A DNA stretch of 64,000 nt from Apus apus (Eukaryota; Chordata; Aves; Apodiformes; Apodidae). Below, piece after piece: positions 12,401 to 25,800 of the stretch (positions within the stretch are counted from its first letter, which is position 1; each line of letters opens with the position of its first letter). The translations under genes were made by a program, and so were the position numbers. The stretch is from contig NC_067305.1 in NCBI RefSeq assembly GCF_020740795.1, forward strand, positions 4,030,001 to 4,094,000, in the 5' to 3' direction. The notes beneath the pieces are model-generated. The model did no database searches, was not told the DNA's origin, and saw nothing but the letters and a program-made list of their open reading frames with translations.

Positions 12401-15400
12401 GGTTTCTAACGACTTGTTCAGTTGATGTGAAATTGTGGAGGAGTTGAAAACTCAGCTGTGCTTTTTGGCAAAAGCCAAGCCAAACAGTCAGGTGAAAACC
12501 CAATACAAAGCTCAGCACGGAGCCTGCCCCGCAACGACTCGCTACACCCCAGTGCTGCCTGTTTTCCTCCTGCCACCCAAATCCCACTGGAACCTTGGGG
12601 CCAGTGACTCCTTGAAGGTGCACGGCCACATTCTGCAGCACCATCTCTTTGCAGAAGCATCTAGGCTGAAAAACTGAGCTGCTCCTCAGCTGCCACAAGC
12701 CCGTTTCCTTGGGAAGAGCGGCCACACAGCCAAAGGCACAGGCAAGGTGGAAAAGGCACAGAGTCAGCACCACATCTTGTAGCAACCCTCCCTGCACCAC
12801 AGCTGAGCTCACAGCATCACAGGAGGGCTGGGCTTGGCTTAGACAAAAACCCCAACCAAACAAAAACACCCAGATGAAGTCAGGACAGGACAGCCTGTGA
12901 GATGTATCACGACAGGGTAACCCCACGAGCAGTCGCCTCGTGCTTTGTTCTCCCTTTTTTTTTGAGGCTGGAGCCTTGGATGGGCTTCCCTGGGAGGTTT
13001 AATTGGGGCAGGTTTGGTTTGTGCCATTTCTTGCTAAGCTAGTGATGGTTCCTGCTGTATTTTGACATATAAGATACATATTCATACACACAACAAGGGG
13101 TTATGTGCTGGGTTGTTTTTTTCCAAAAAAAAGATATTGAAACTTCTCATTCCAAAAACCAGCCCTATGGCTAAACAGCTTCTTTTTGCACAGACAGAGT
13201 CAAGAGTCCTTCTCTGGTTGTCCCCTTCCTCTAACGCACCTCTCAAATAAAATCCTTGGGGTTTTTTTATGTGTCTGTGTGCATGTAAATAAAATTATAA
13301 TAGATGGGGTTTATATGTTATGTATACATAAATATATATAAATTAATCAGAATGCAATGACTTAACTATGCTTGCTCCAAAAACAAAATACCAGTAAAAG
13401 ATGAGTTGTGAAGCTGTAAGTCTCTGTCAGTCAGGAAACTGGACTGTATCTTAACAATTGCAACACCTCACCCTTACTGTCCATGGGATCATTTTATAGA
13501 AAAGCAGAAAGCACTGAGTGAAAAACCCATCCCAACCCAAAGCCAGCACAAGAAGCTTTTTCACTTGCTGCTTGCAAGGAAGGAAACAACTTTCATTTAC
13601 TTGGTGGCTGAGGGAGCAGGTGTGCAGCAAGCAGCTGAGTGCCTGGAGCTGAGTTTCATGCCTTGATTTTTGGGGACATGGGAGCAGAGATGTGCACATA
13701 GCTCAGTTTCACTGGCTGGATGGCATTTTATTGTAACCTGGAAGCTTTTCTGTCTCTGGAGGCTTTCTCCTCTCCTGTCACAATGTGTCTCAGAAGGACA
13801 GAATTGAATATCCCATTAGAGTAAATGCAGAGCTAATGCTGATTTAAAACTTTGATGCTATGTTGGTTGAACCCAGATACAAATCCTAAAGACAAAGCCT
13901 ATACAGCTTGAAACATTAAAAATGCTTCATGTCATCTGTCATTTGAAATATTCTGAGCATCTGTCTGAAGTACATCATCATACTCAATTATTCTGAGTGT
14001 CTCAGGAAGGCTTAAGCTTCTTTGGATGTGGCCATTTGGGCTACAGAGATGGAGGATGAATCTGCCCCATGGAAAATCAGTGCTGTGCTATAACCCCCAG
14101 GCTGGGAACCCAGGAATAGGGCAGCTTGAGCAAACACTGGTGGAAAGAAAACAAGAAAAACAAAACCTGGGGGGAGGGAAAGGGTTGGCCAAGCACTTCT
14201 CTTGATGTTTTTCTGCAGGTGGCTTCAGTTTCAGAGCCACTTGTGTCCTTTCCTACAGAGTATGGGGCTGTCCTCAGCCCCTTGAGGTTTCCTGATAGAC
14301 TGTGAAGCTGCTGGAGCTAAAGGCAGGACTTTGTATAGACGAGCTGAGGAGAGAACCAACAGTTTGGAGGCCAGTAAAACAGCTTGGGTGGATTCAATTA
14401 CAGCTTCAAGATGAGCAAGTAGAGCAACAACAAAGGACAGTAGCTTCAGCCTTTGAAATGCCAGCTTACAGCATGCAGGCAGTGAAAAATAATACTTTGT
14501 TAACTTCTTGTTTAGGAAAAAAGAAGCAGAACACTTCCTTTAATGACACATTAGATGACAGTGGTGTTTTTCTGACTCTGCAATGAATCACTGGATGCAC
14601 ACGCAGGGACAGACTGTTCCTATTGAAAGGTTGTTGTCCTGGTGGTTCACTGTCACCCAAACAAGGTGCTGCTCTTGCTCCTGCTCTCTCATGTCACCAA
14701 CAGCAATTCAGCTGGTCCAAGTTCTTGCAGGGCTGATGAGCTCAAGATCACCTCTGATACCTGCAGAGGTTGGTGTGTCACCAGCAGAGCCCTGGATGAA
14801 GGCAGCTCCATCCCCAGACCAGCTCTGGGCTCTCAGCACCCCCACAGCTCGTGCTTCCCACCATGGCAAGCCAAGGTGTCTCTGCAGCTTAGCAAGCTTT
14901 TCTTCCCTTGTATTCCCTCCTAATGTCATTCATATGTTTAGACATTTCCCATTGCAGGCATCCGTTCTTTCCAAATTCCTTACATTTTAGATTATATATC
15001 CTTGGTTTTGATCTTTTGCATTAAAAAAAAAGCTTTCATTTGAAGCTTAATATGAGGGCTCAGTGCATCTGCCAGAGCCCCTGGCACAGGCAGCGTCCTG
15101 CAGGAGCAATTACTTTCCAGTGAGTCTCTAAAGTTGCTTATTTATTTTCACTTGTAAGCCAAAAATACTTTTAAATCAGGACAGTTTTTTCCAGTTACAC
15201 AATCACCAGAAATATCTTGAATCCATACACTTCCACTGTGGTTCAATAGTCAACCTGAAAATAGTCAGACCCGTTTATAAAGTCGGTAAAAAAAAGTGTT
15301 TTCTCCCAGAACTGAGGTTTCTGAAGCACAGCTCCGTGTCTCCAAGTCAACGAATGCCACAAAGCAAAATCAATTCCCCCTCTTTTATAGGAACACGGGG

Positions 15401-17878
15401 AGAAGAGTCGGCAAAGGCAAGGGCAGCCACTCTCTGCTGCTCTTCAGCAGCTTCCTGAGGGGAATTATCGCAGCCAACCACTTCTAGAAAGTCCTTTCAT
15501 GTCTATTCAAGTCGGGTTTATTTACTGCTCTTGGCAAAACCAAACGACAGTTGATTTCTGACAAGCCGTGAGATTTAGGATATTTTTCCATTAGAGCTTT
15601 TAATTAATGATCGTGACTTTAGAACATTCAGCAGCTGCTCCTACCCTTTCTGATTTATCAAAAGCACTGATAAAACCCATTTTTCAGCAATCCTACTTTA
15701 AGTGTCAGATCCTCTCCCTCCCTGTCTTGAGGGCACAGGTAACAAAATGTAAAACGATCTTGTAAAGATCTCAAAGCGCTTTGCAAATTAAGGGCTCCAT
15801 TTGTTTTCCTTACTCATGCATATTTTAAATTCCCTTTTAAGTTTCAACGGTTTGCATGGGTGTAATTCAGAGCAGACTGGGGCCTTACATATTCTGCATA
15901 CCAACGAGTTATGTGAGTCCAATTTCTGCAAAAAAGATTATCTGAGCATTATGATGCAGTTGAGGAGTAACTGGCTGGAAAAAAAAAAAAAAAGGAAAAT
16001 AAAAAGAAATTACAAGAAAACCAGAAGGGTTTGCTTTGTAATTTTAAGGGCATGTTAACAAATGAAAGCAAGCATTGTGTCCATCAACAATGAGCAGGAC
16101 AGAATCAGCCTTTCTCCAAGCCTACTGAAGAACCATGGTCTTCATTTGGAGGTTTAAGTTAGTAGCTTTCTTTTTGATTTCTTTCTTTTTTTTTTTTTTT
16201 TTAAGTATATATATATATATATGGCATCTAGACTTTAAATGATATTGCAAAAGTAGAAATAGCATGATAAACCTTCAAAGCTGAAATAAAAAAGAACCTG
16301 TGTTTTAACTTAGTGTTGAGTATTTATACAGCCGGCACCGTTTAGTCCGGCATGTTTGAATGAGTGCGAGTCTGTGGTCGCACTTGTGTATAAAAATATT
16401 GTAGCCTGCTCCTGCTTTAGGAGCTAAACTTCAGTTCCCAATAGCTCCCTCTGTAATTCTCTTTCCAAATAAAAGGAAGAACTATTCCTGGCTCGTAACG
16501 GTGTATTTCTGTGGCTTCTTGAACTATAATGAAGGCAGTCTGGAATGTTAAAAATTACATACTCGATGCCAGTTCTTAACCCACGGTAATTTAAGCTTTA
16601 AATGTTTTGAAGTTTACATTTTGAGTCTGTTATTGTACAACTTTTTAATTAAAATGTTGCTGTAGTCCAGATCACTAATGCTTCTTGCTCAGAGATCCAT
16701 TAACATCTATCTTAAAACCACTACTTAGGGAGTTTGATCATTTTGGTATTGAGGGCTAAGGCCATCTGCTTGGAAAATTATTTGGTTTTTATTTGGCTCC
16801 TTCTAATTGTAGAAATTCAAAGACATCTTTGATATCCACTGGATTCCAACAACGGAAACATCAGTTCTCTTTCTGTAAATGCTTCAATGCTTGTCTCTAT
16901 TGTAGAATAAATCTTGATACTGTTCAAGAAACAATCTGCCAAGCTTGTCACTGATGAATCAGGTTTGGATTTTCCCTGTGCACTGGAGAGACAATTGGTG
17001 CCATTGATGCTCATTATCATCTCTGTGTTTCCCCACTGAAATGCTACTAAATAAATCAGAAAAATGTGACAAGCTCACTTGGGGCTCCTAGATAACATCA
17101 AAACCCAATAACAGATATTCCTAGGATTAATAGCTCCATGAACTCTGCTTGTGATCTGTAGCAGAGAGTTTGTAGACTCCTGTGCTCTGAAATATGCCTG
17201 AAATTTGCATCCTATGCACAAGGAAGTGAGACTTGAACCTGACTTTTCACTCTCAGCTTAAGTTAAAAATCCTCTCACACCATGTGTGAAGTCCAGTATC
17301 AGTGAAAGATACAAAACCTGAAAGTCAACAGCACAAGGCTGGGAGTTTGGTTGTGGGAGCTGGCCCAGCTTTTGAAGGACATTCTCTCAAGGACTTCTCA
17401 GCAAGGCCCTCAGAACATACCAACTGGCTATAGGAATAACCCAGCAGGACAGCAAAGGCTTCATGATGACCCTGCATATTGAGGGGGAAGTCAGAGCTTT
17501 CCAGCTGAGAAGACCTGTGTGCTTCCTTGTGCCAAATAACTCAGCAATTTAATTACATTTAGCTCATGTTTAGATTCCCATTTGGCCTGAGGCACTTGAA
17601 TACATGTCATGTGCATGTGTGTGTGTGTAAATATACTCATACCTCTCTATAGGACATGGGTTTTGTCCTGAGACACTGGCCAGCCCACAGAGGCAGTTTC
17701 TTAAGTCCTCCACCTGAAGCAGGTCTGCCTTGTGTGACAGCTCATTAAAGTCTACAGGACCCCACAGCAGGACCCAAAATGTGAGGCAAGACAAAGACAC
17801 TGCAGGCCAGGAACTTTCTAACAGCAGGAAGCACCTTGTATAATGCACAATTATACAGCTATTATTCTATTACTAATT
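9441..17878. other. intergenic, no gene
   Basis: No supported gene. Contains simple repeats: T run 10,335-10,351, A run about 10,969-10,981, GA repeat near 11,619-11,631, A run 15,980-15,994, T run followed by a TA dinucleotide repeat 16,187-16,221, and a short GT repeat near 17,617-17,628. A 199-codon minus-strand open frame at 12,327-12,926 has no recognised domain or splice context and is treated as chance. Confidence 0.5.
16206..16221. repeat. TA dinucleotide microsatellite
   Basis: An uninterrupted alternating TA tract follows a T run of about 17 (16,187-16,203). It is simple sequence, likely length-polymorphic. Confidence 0.8.
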
Positions 17879-17985
17879 ATCATAGAACCATATTATCATT
17901 TTGGTTGGAAAAGACTCAAGATTATCAAGTCCAGCTCCTAGCACTGCCAAGTCTCCCACTAAACCATGTCCCTCAGCACTACAAT
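17879..17985 (-). mobile_element. old CR1 LINE fragment
   Basis: The + strand reads as a diverged reverse-complement CR1 3' end: 'CATAGAACCAT', 'TTGGTTGGAAAAGAC', 'ATCAAGTCCAGC' and 'CACTAAACCATGTCCCTC'. The last phrase is typical of an older CR1 subfamily that differs from the copies at 35 kb and 50.8 kb. Only about 105 bp remain. Confidence 0.8.
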
Positions 17986-18484
17986 AATAGCAATTATGCA
18001 ATAATAACAGTTTCCAGTGCAGCATCCATGGGATTCTCATGCAGCTCCCCACACACACTGCAAACAGCTCCTGAGAGCTTAGAGGAACCTCTGGGAGGCT
18101 CAAAGCAAGCAAGGAAACAAGTGTCCTCTCCCATCTCAAGCCCACAGTCCAACAGCCAAAAGGTACATTGAAAAATACAGTGAACCTCATTAGCCTCCGA
18201 CTGTTGCCTCTGGAGGCTTCAAACCTCGACTTTTACCACCCTGCACCTTGATATGATGCACCAGGGGAGGCAAACCCCTCTGAGATGTCATTTAAAACGA
18301 GCTCTCTTCACACCAGCCACACGCTTTTATCCCCGTCCCCTGATGTGACACCACATTCTGCACTGTACCTTATTTTTAGCTATGAATTTTGTTTTTCAGG
18401 TATAAGTAAAAGGAGGTGTTATTATTTCCACATAATCAAGGCAAAAAAAACAGTTTCACTTTCTTTGAAGCTTTTTATCTCCCT
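17986..18484. other. intergenic, no gene
   Basis: Nothing recognisable as coding or RNA. It lies between a CR1 fragment and the tRNA-like remnant. Confidence 0.5.
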
Positions 18485-18556
18485 GCAACTGGATTTGAAT
18501 CTCTGACTTCGTCACCACAACCCCAGAGCCATAACCACAAGGCCACATGGTCCCAG
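18485..18556 (-). repeat. tRNA-like sequence, probably a decayed SINE or tRNA pseudogene
   Basis: Read on the minus strand, the segment has an A-box-like stretch (TGGCCTTGTGGTTATGG at 18,545-18,529) followed about 30 bp later by a B-box-like GATTCAAATCC (18,501-18,491). That is the spacing of a tRNA with a long variable arm. The acceptor-stem ends do not pair, so it is not a functional tRNA. A tRNA-derived SINE of an old amniote family is more likely. The family was not identified. Confidence 0.35.
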
Positions 18557-21500
18557 AGCTGTTTTTGGAGGTGATCTGAGTTATTTTAGAAGCTGCTAGC
18601 TATAAATTTCAGTTATATTTGAAGGAGGGTAAGTTAGGCTTTGAAAGTCCTTGGTGAGTCTGTCCTTCAGTGACTAGTGGGCAATTACTGAGGCCACTGG
18701 CAAGAGCTGGGATGGAAGGCTGTCCTGCAGTTTCTACCAGAAACCACTGAGTCCAAACAAACAGCAATTGTGAACGACAGTTAAACTAATTGTCCTTGCT
18801 GGTATTACTATCCCAAGACGGGTTGTGACGCAGAAAGTCAATCTGCACAGAGTCAGTTTTTCATTACAGTGAGCTCCAAATAGCATCAAAACAAGGCAAT
18901 TTTAGAGCTCTCGACTGCGCGTGATAAACGCCAGCCAACCACCTTGATTCTTTTTAAAAAAGCCTTCACCCTGACCCTGCAGTTCATGATGCATTTTTGC
19001 ACTCTTGGTTTCCTGACTGAAAATAAACGTCAATCTGCCGTTGCCTGCCACTTGCTCCACAAACTACACAAGCTATCATTGTAACTATAAAAATATAAAA
19101 AATCACTTGCCCAAACGATGGGCTGAATTTAAAAGATTTGCTTTTGCATCTGTTCATTCAAAGGAAGGTGCCCCTGGCACTGCCAAAGCCCAGTTGTTGG
19201 GTATGATGTCAAATAAAAGCCACAAACAAGCAAGGAATGAAGAACAGAATGAGTTGAGAAAAGCTGCAGTGTGGGATTCAGCTCTTTCACTTCTAGAAAA
19301 TATTTCCATTTTTCTTTTCTCCTAAGAGTCATTTTCAACTGCAAAAGCTAACCACATCTCTGTGAAATGTAGATAACTTTGGGAGTAAAGTGATTTCAAT
19401 CAGAACAAGGGTCATCTGAGAGATGGTGGTAGTTACTCATTCAAGATCACGCCTGATACACCCAGCTCAGTATTTTGCTGTCACTGGTGTAGCAAGGCAC
19501 AGCTGTTTGAGCAGTGTTATTGAGACCAGTAAAACAGACATTAATTTTACTCCCTCTCTCATGATACAGACAACCTTTCCCAAAGCAGATGCTCTCAGAC
19601 CACAGCCAAACTCCAAGAGAAAGGCAGAGGGCAAAAACACTGCAGTCCCACAGAAACAACAGAGAAGGTCACCTTTCAAAACCAGAATAATATTTTTTTT
19701 CTTTCTTAAAAGCATAACCTAGAGAGACTGAAGGACTGAAGAGAGTCTTTTAAGATGGAAGAATAAAATAGGTGGGAATGCCACAAATCTGTAAAGCTGG
19801 GAAAGCATTAACTGCAATTGCCTTTAGCTGTCTAAGAACTGGCCATGATATCTCGGGGGGGGGTGACTTCTCCATTACTCTCTCCTTTAAGTACAACCAG
19901 AGCGTTACAATTTCTTCCTTAGCCTACATGCTCAAGCTGCAGGTGATTCAGATGGAGGGGGAGAATAAACAAACACACCTTCCTGCCCAGCTAGCAAGGA
20001 GAGGGCCAGGTCAGGGAAATCCTCCTGCTCCAGAGAACCTGCTCCTGACAACCGTGCTCATCCCTCCAGCGTCTGAGACAAATACTGGGACTAGAGAGAC
20101 CAGGCAGATGTTACAGATTATTCTAGTTCATGCCCAGGGCAATAAATAAATGACCCAGACAAAGATGAGGCTACTGGAAATATTCCTAGAAATGGAGAAA
20201 ATCACATCAGTTTAATACTCTGGACTTACCATCTATGATCACAGGCCACCACTATATGAGAAGTCACTTCATCGTAAGACTTCTTAGAATATTGTACAGT
20301 GTCATCTCAGGAGAAGACAGCACTCTCAGCACTGAAGGTCGCATCTACTCTGGTACTTGAAAGGATTTTGGAAGCAGGAGTCCCTTTGGAATTGCAGAGA
20401 GAAGTCTGCAAGCAAAAATAAAATCCAAAGGACCAAAGTTAAGAGTAAAATTCATGGGTAAAGGCAGTGATAAAGTGCAACTGACCTCTCCTGTTGTATC
20501 TCAGGAAATCAGAAGCCAGTTGTGCCTGTTAAAACTATTATTTAACAGTTGAGGAATGGCACCATTTAGAGCCTTGTGCTCAGCACTGGACACAGGCCTT
20601 TTACTGAAGAACTCACAACAGCCATTTTGTCCTGGTTTCCAGGAAGGAAAGGTTGCTCCTGGAGCCTAAGAAAACTGTCACAAAAATCTCGAAGGAAGAA
20701 GAAAAAATATTCAAAAAACCCCAAACAAACAAGGAAAACATTTCACTAGAACCCATCTTTGGAAAAATATAAAAATATTTTTCCATCCAGAGAAATAACT
20801 ATAAATAATGTTTGAACTATTAAAAGGGTGAAGGCAGAAAAAGCCTATTTACATAGGAGCATTTTGTGCTGTTTCAGTCTAATTTGTCACCGATGTAGGA
20901 GCCTCATACGTTAGCTGGAGGAAATCCAGAGCTTTCAAAGGTTTTCTGTCAGGGCTTGAAAAGTTGCCAGTTTTTTTAATGGAGCCGAGCAGTCTCAGGC
21001 CTGTTGTTCTCAGAGATTTTGTGAGCCAGGGCCGCATGTTAGCAGGAAACAGAGCCAAGTGGGCTTCCTGAGCGTCTGAGAGAGGAAACACTGTAATAAG
21101 CATGGAGGCTGTGGTTAAAAATAACTCTGGTATATAAAGGCTGCAAAGGATCCCCTCTCGCTCATACACGCCGCTGCCTCTTGGCTGGCTGCTTCGTGCT
21201 GATTTCATGTGAATGAGACGCTTTGCCATCTCCTCAGAGCAGGTGGTTTTTAAGCAGAAGAAGACAGAAAACAGTTGGTGAAGAAGCCCAGCACCACACA
21301 GCTCTTATTCTGCATGTTTTCAGCAAGCAGGATCCTAGGCTTTCTCTCAAGAGCCTCGTCAGGCTGAGCTGAGCTGCAGCGACGGATGGAGCGTTTCAGT
21401 ATCTAACTTTAGGCTGAAGTAAAAGTTATGTTGAAAAATAACTTGGTGTTCTGTGATCCGAAACTCAAAAAAAGGGAACAGGGTGAATCATGCAAGCTCT

Positions 21501-24279
21501 TGTGCAAGAGGAGAAAGGGCCCCCGAAATGGTTACCACCAGGCCCAATGTGGCTTGTACCACTTCTGCTCCAGGAGCTTTAATCCCACCCTGTGGCCCCC
21601 CTGGCCCTACGTTGGCCAACTGGAGGAGCTAAATGTGGCAACCACCAGCTGAAGGGATTGGCCACCAGCAATCAGTGTTTTGCAGTCCCCGGGCCTTGGT
21701 TTCTCAGCAAGCAGCAGGCTGCCTGCTTCTCCTCACTGAATTGGTTTTGCATAGAGTTAAACCCATCTCTGTGCCTTCAAAGGCAGTGATTTTCCTTGCA
21801 AATGTGGGATAAAAAACACACTGATTATTTGGCAAATTAAAGCACCCTTTTCCCTGCTGTAACCTGACACTAACATCCAAAGTGAACTCCATTCTGAACA
21901 CTTCTTTGTAGCCCACATTATGCTGTAATTGGCAAAAACACATTCTTCCCAGGCTTGTGTTTTTATTACAAACATTTATTTGGCACTTTATGTGGCAAAT
22001 GAAAAGAAAATTTCACAACTCATTCTACAAAGTTGCATTGTACTAAGGCTGCCCCTTGAAAAGCATTTTATTGCTCAAGAATAGCTGTAACTGTTCAAGG
22101 GATTTCAACAGCATTATTCTCTTACACTATAATTGCTGTATATGCTATAGCACCCAATATTAATAATTTTGATTGGTATCAACCCTGACAACTGGCACTT
22201 AATTCCACCCTAGAGCTTATTGTCAGTACTGTGACATTCCCTGGAGGCAGATCAGCTGAGCAATTTGGAGTAAAGTTTCAGGTGCATGAAAAAATAAGCT
22301 GCAGTTTTGTTTCTGAATAGAAAGCATTTTCTGCAAGACACAAAAGCACTGTTCCTCAGCTCAGATGTAGCCAGCAATTTAAATATATAAATATCCTAAA
22401 ACGTAGGCATTAATAGCTCAAGGAAAAAAAAAAAAAAAAAAAGAAAAGGTCACAACAATGGACATAACTGTCTGGAAAAAAGTCTGTCCCAAAAATATCC
22501 CACTGAAGTTTCAAAGCTTAATCACAATGATACAAGTAACTGTGATCATGGAAAAAAAATATATACCATTCTGAATACTTCAGTGATCTAAGTCTGAAAA
22601 GGACTTCAGAGTCCAGGAAGACAAATGAGATCAGCTGCTCTATACATCCAGCCTATCCTGCAAAGATGCCTGTCTTCCTCTCACTGGCTAATTCACTAAG
22701 CTCTGATTCATACTTCCATGTATTCAAACAGGGAAAGTAATTCCAGGCAGCAAGCAATACCAATTAACAGTGTCACAGTTAATGAAACGCTTGCTCCAGT
22801 ATTTCCCATTACTCAACTGCAGGACATATGACTAATAAATAATACAGGTGCAGTACAAAGAAGGTATTTTATAAATGAGAATTAAACTCTGCATGTTCAT
22901 CACGTTAAACAAGGCTTTCCACCCTGTGTGAACTGCTGCTTCGTGGATTTGGTGAATAAACCTCCACTAACCAGACAAAACCATAACCTATGAAGATGTT
23001 CTGCATGTCAATGAGGGGAAAAAATCCCCAAGCCTTCCTCACTTCTAAGCAGTTCTCTGCTTGTGGCTGGTTTTAAGCTTTGTCCAGTCTTCTCTCCCCC
23101 TCCCCCAGCTAAAAAACCTGCGAACTTCAAAGTGACAACAAAAATCTGCCAAGGTGGCCATCAGCATCTGCCCCGCTGACTCAGACTGCAGCAGAGCTCA
23201 CAAATTAAAAAGAGAGAAAAGTGCATCTGATTAGTTCTTTGAAGTGCCCTCAAACAGATTTTTTCCCTACATTAATTAGATCCCAAGCACAGTCCTCACT
23301 TCTAAAACCAGTTCGCTTCGCGTGTCTGACAACGTTACTAATTGTCCCAAGTGGACAGAAGAGATAAAGACATCATTTTACTTTTTCTCCTGTCATCTCC
23401 AACCAATTATGTACCTCCTCTCCTAAAATGCAGACCAGGAAAGACATGACTACTATGAAATCTCCCAGTGTAACACCCAATCTACTTCAGAATTAAATGG
23501 GTTTCATCTTACTGGGCTCCCAGCTTTGTGGAGGCTATGACATGTTTGTAAATAGTAACACTAATTATTCTGAATGAAACCACAGAGGTACTTTCTGACC
23601 CATGCTCCTATTATTCCACACCCTTATTGCCCATTTCTTCACTAGAGATTTGATTTTGTAAGAAATAATATTTGGCAACAGCTGAGATCTGCTTGTCATA
23701 ATCAGTGACTGGCATTTTCAGCAGTTTCACCGATACGATGAAACACCCTTGCAGAGTGTTGGACACTGTGGTGTCATTTCACAGTTCTGTTAAAAAAAAA
23801 AATAAAAGAGCCCTCAAATGTGTTTTGAATTGACAGCTGAAAGGGACATCTGCAACACAGCATATGTGCATTCAACACGCACATCAGCAAAATCTGGAAG
23901 AGACACAACTACGTACCTAATCAAAGCTGATAATTAAAGAACTGGCAGCAATTGTTTAGGATTGAAGAGTCCCCAAATCAAAAATGACAAGAAATCATTT
24001 GCAGCTGAACACTGTCACCCTTCCCACAGCAAACTCAAGTAACAATTACAGAATTACCTCGATTAAATTCACTAAACAGCTGATTTTTTGCATGAACGTA
24101 CTTCAGTGACGGGGAGATTATTCTGAGACAGGTTTTCTTTTTCTAAGTTGTCTTATTTATTGAGCTGGAATTTAATCTTGTTTTTCCTTTGCATTGATGG
24201 AAGCCTGCCCAGCTAAAACAGGCAGGGGTGGAATGTGCTCATCTTTGTGGACTGAGTTAATAAGGCTTTGACTAAAACA
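18557..24279. other. intergenic, AT-rich, no gene
   Basis: No supported coding exon or RNA. Includes an A run at about 22,424-22,442 and a G run at 19,855-19,863. A TATA-like motif near 21,130 has no associated open gene structure. Confidence 0.5.
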
Positions 24280-25800
24280 AATTAAGATTGCCATCAGGAT
24301 GAATGGAAATGATAGAACTGTCAATAATCACGCTGAAAAAGCGGAAGTGCTAAAAAATATTTCTGTTCTCTCTTTGGGAAAAAAGCCAGATGCTGTATTC
24401 AGATCAGACAATCATGATGTTGAAATACTTTCCATTCCAGTAACTAAGGAGGATGTTAAAACAACTGCTGCTCAATTCAAACAATATTAAGTTGCCAGGT
24501 CTGGGTAACTTACGAGTGAGTGTTTCAAAAGAACCAACCAAGGACATATCCAGATGGTTACTGTTAGTGTCAATCGCTTTCAGAACACTGGGGAAGCCTC
24601 AGGTGACTTGAAGAATGCTAATATTATGTCAATATTTTAACAGGGTAAACAGAATGACCCAGATATGCCTGTCAGCACTAACTAAACCTGGGCAAAAGAC
24701 TGGAAGGACTTGATACATTAAAAGAATTACAAATAAAGATGGTTTTGTTAATCACCGTGGCTTTTAACAGCATTTTAAGTAAGGCAGCAGTGCTGATGTA
24801 AGGAGCAGATCTCAGTGCAGGATGATTTTCACAATAAGAAACAAGAACATGACAAATCAACATGGTGTGCACACACGATCTGGCCCAAACACAAGCTGAT
24901 ACATCTTGAAATCTCACTTAAATTTTAATCGAGCAGGTTTATTAGTTCTTGATCTTGTTTTATCATGACTTACCATTCAACGCTGTCAACAATGACCTGG
25001 AAGAAAACAGAAACTGTTACTGATAAAGTCCTAGATGACAAAGATCAAGGAAGTGTAACATAATTTGAAGAACATGCCATTGTTCAAGAATTATTCTGAC
25101 TGCTTCACTATCCAGGCAGAAACGAACCCCAGGCATGGCTGAACAGACAACTTAAGGCCACACTTCCAGGAATGACAGCTGAAGCTGCTCTGCTTTTTGG
25201 CATAGACAAAAGTAGGCTCCTGCCTAGGCCAACAGGTTAAAAAAGTAAAGCAGCAAAATTGCTCTGCTGGAGATGGCAAATGTCAGATGCCTCTTTTTAT
25301 GGTACCTTTTTGCAGTCTACCTTCCATCCATGCAATCCTAAATAAGCTGGGTTCTTCCCAGTTGTTCCAAGCATCTCATGATGCTTCCCAGCCCACCACT
25401 TTGGCCCATCACCACTTCCACCATGGCCACCCAGGGCTCTGCTCCAGCTCCCAGCCTCCCCCTGTGCCCTGTGTGTTCTGCTGTCACCATTGCCATACAT
25501 TAAATCAAGTCAAAAAAGGCTGGAGCTGAGTGCAGATCATATACCTGGTGGTGATGCTGAGATGTGATGATGAGATGGAAGAACTGGGGGAGAGGAGGGC
25601 TTGGCAAACTCCTGGGTGAGCTTCAGGGCAATGCCATGAAGTGCAGTCCTTGGCTAAAGAAGGGTGACTCGTATTTGCCTGCTGCTCCACGTTTCCAGTG
25701 CTCAGACCTTAAGAAAGAGTTTGAAAATATGCACATAGTTCAGAGGAGAATCACAAAACACATGAAAGGAAAATGCTTCATCCTAAAACCTTAATGAGGC
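24280..25800 (+). mobile_element. decayed LINE (CR1-like) reverse-transcriptase remnant
   Basis: A conceptual translation of the + strand is broken by stops but resembles CR1-family ORF2. A 63-codon frame (24,299-24,490) contains HAEKAEVLKN, like the linker before the RT domain. At about 24,585-24,700 a frame reads GEASGDLKNANIMSIF, stop, QGKQNDPDMPVS, close to the RT motif 'GEVPEDWKxANVxPxFKKGxxxDPxNYRPVSL'. Near 25,730-25,770 the frame reads HIVQRRITKHMKG, like the CR1 'ERVQRRATRMIKG' segment. Frameshifts and stops throughout mean it is an inactive fossil. The similarity was judged by eye from family knowledge. Confidence 0.45.

Noticed and set aside
12327-12926. 199-codon minus-strand open frame
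   Set aside because: No recognised domain, no splice or promoter context and no codon pattern distinct from the flanks. Its length is possible by chance in locally GC-richer DNA.
21125-21235. TATA-like motif (GGTATATAAAGGC) with CpG-containing sequence after it
   Set aside because: No gene structure follows on either strand. A similar TATATAAA occurs near 7,200. TATA-like words are frequent in AT-rich DNA.
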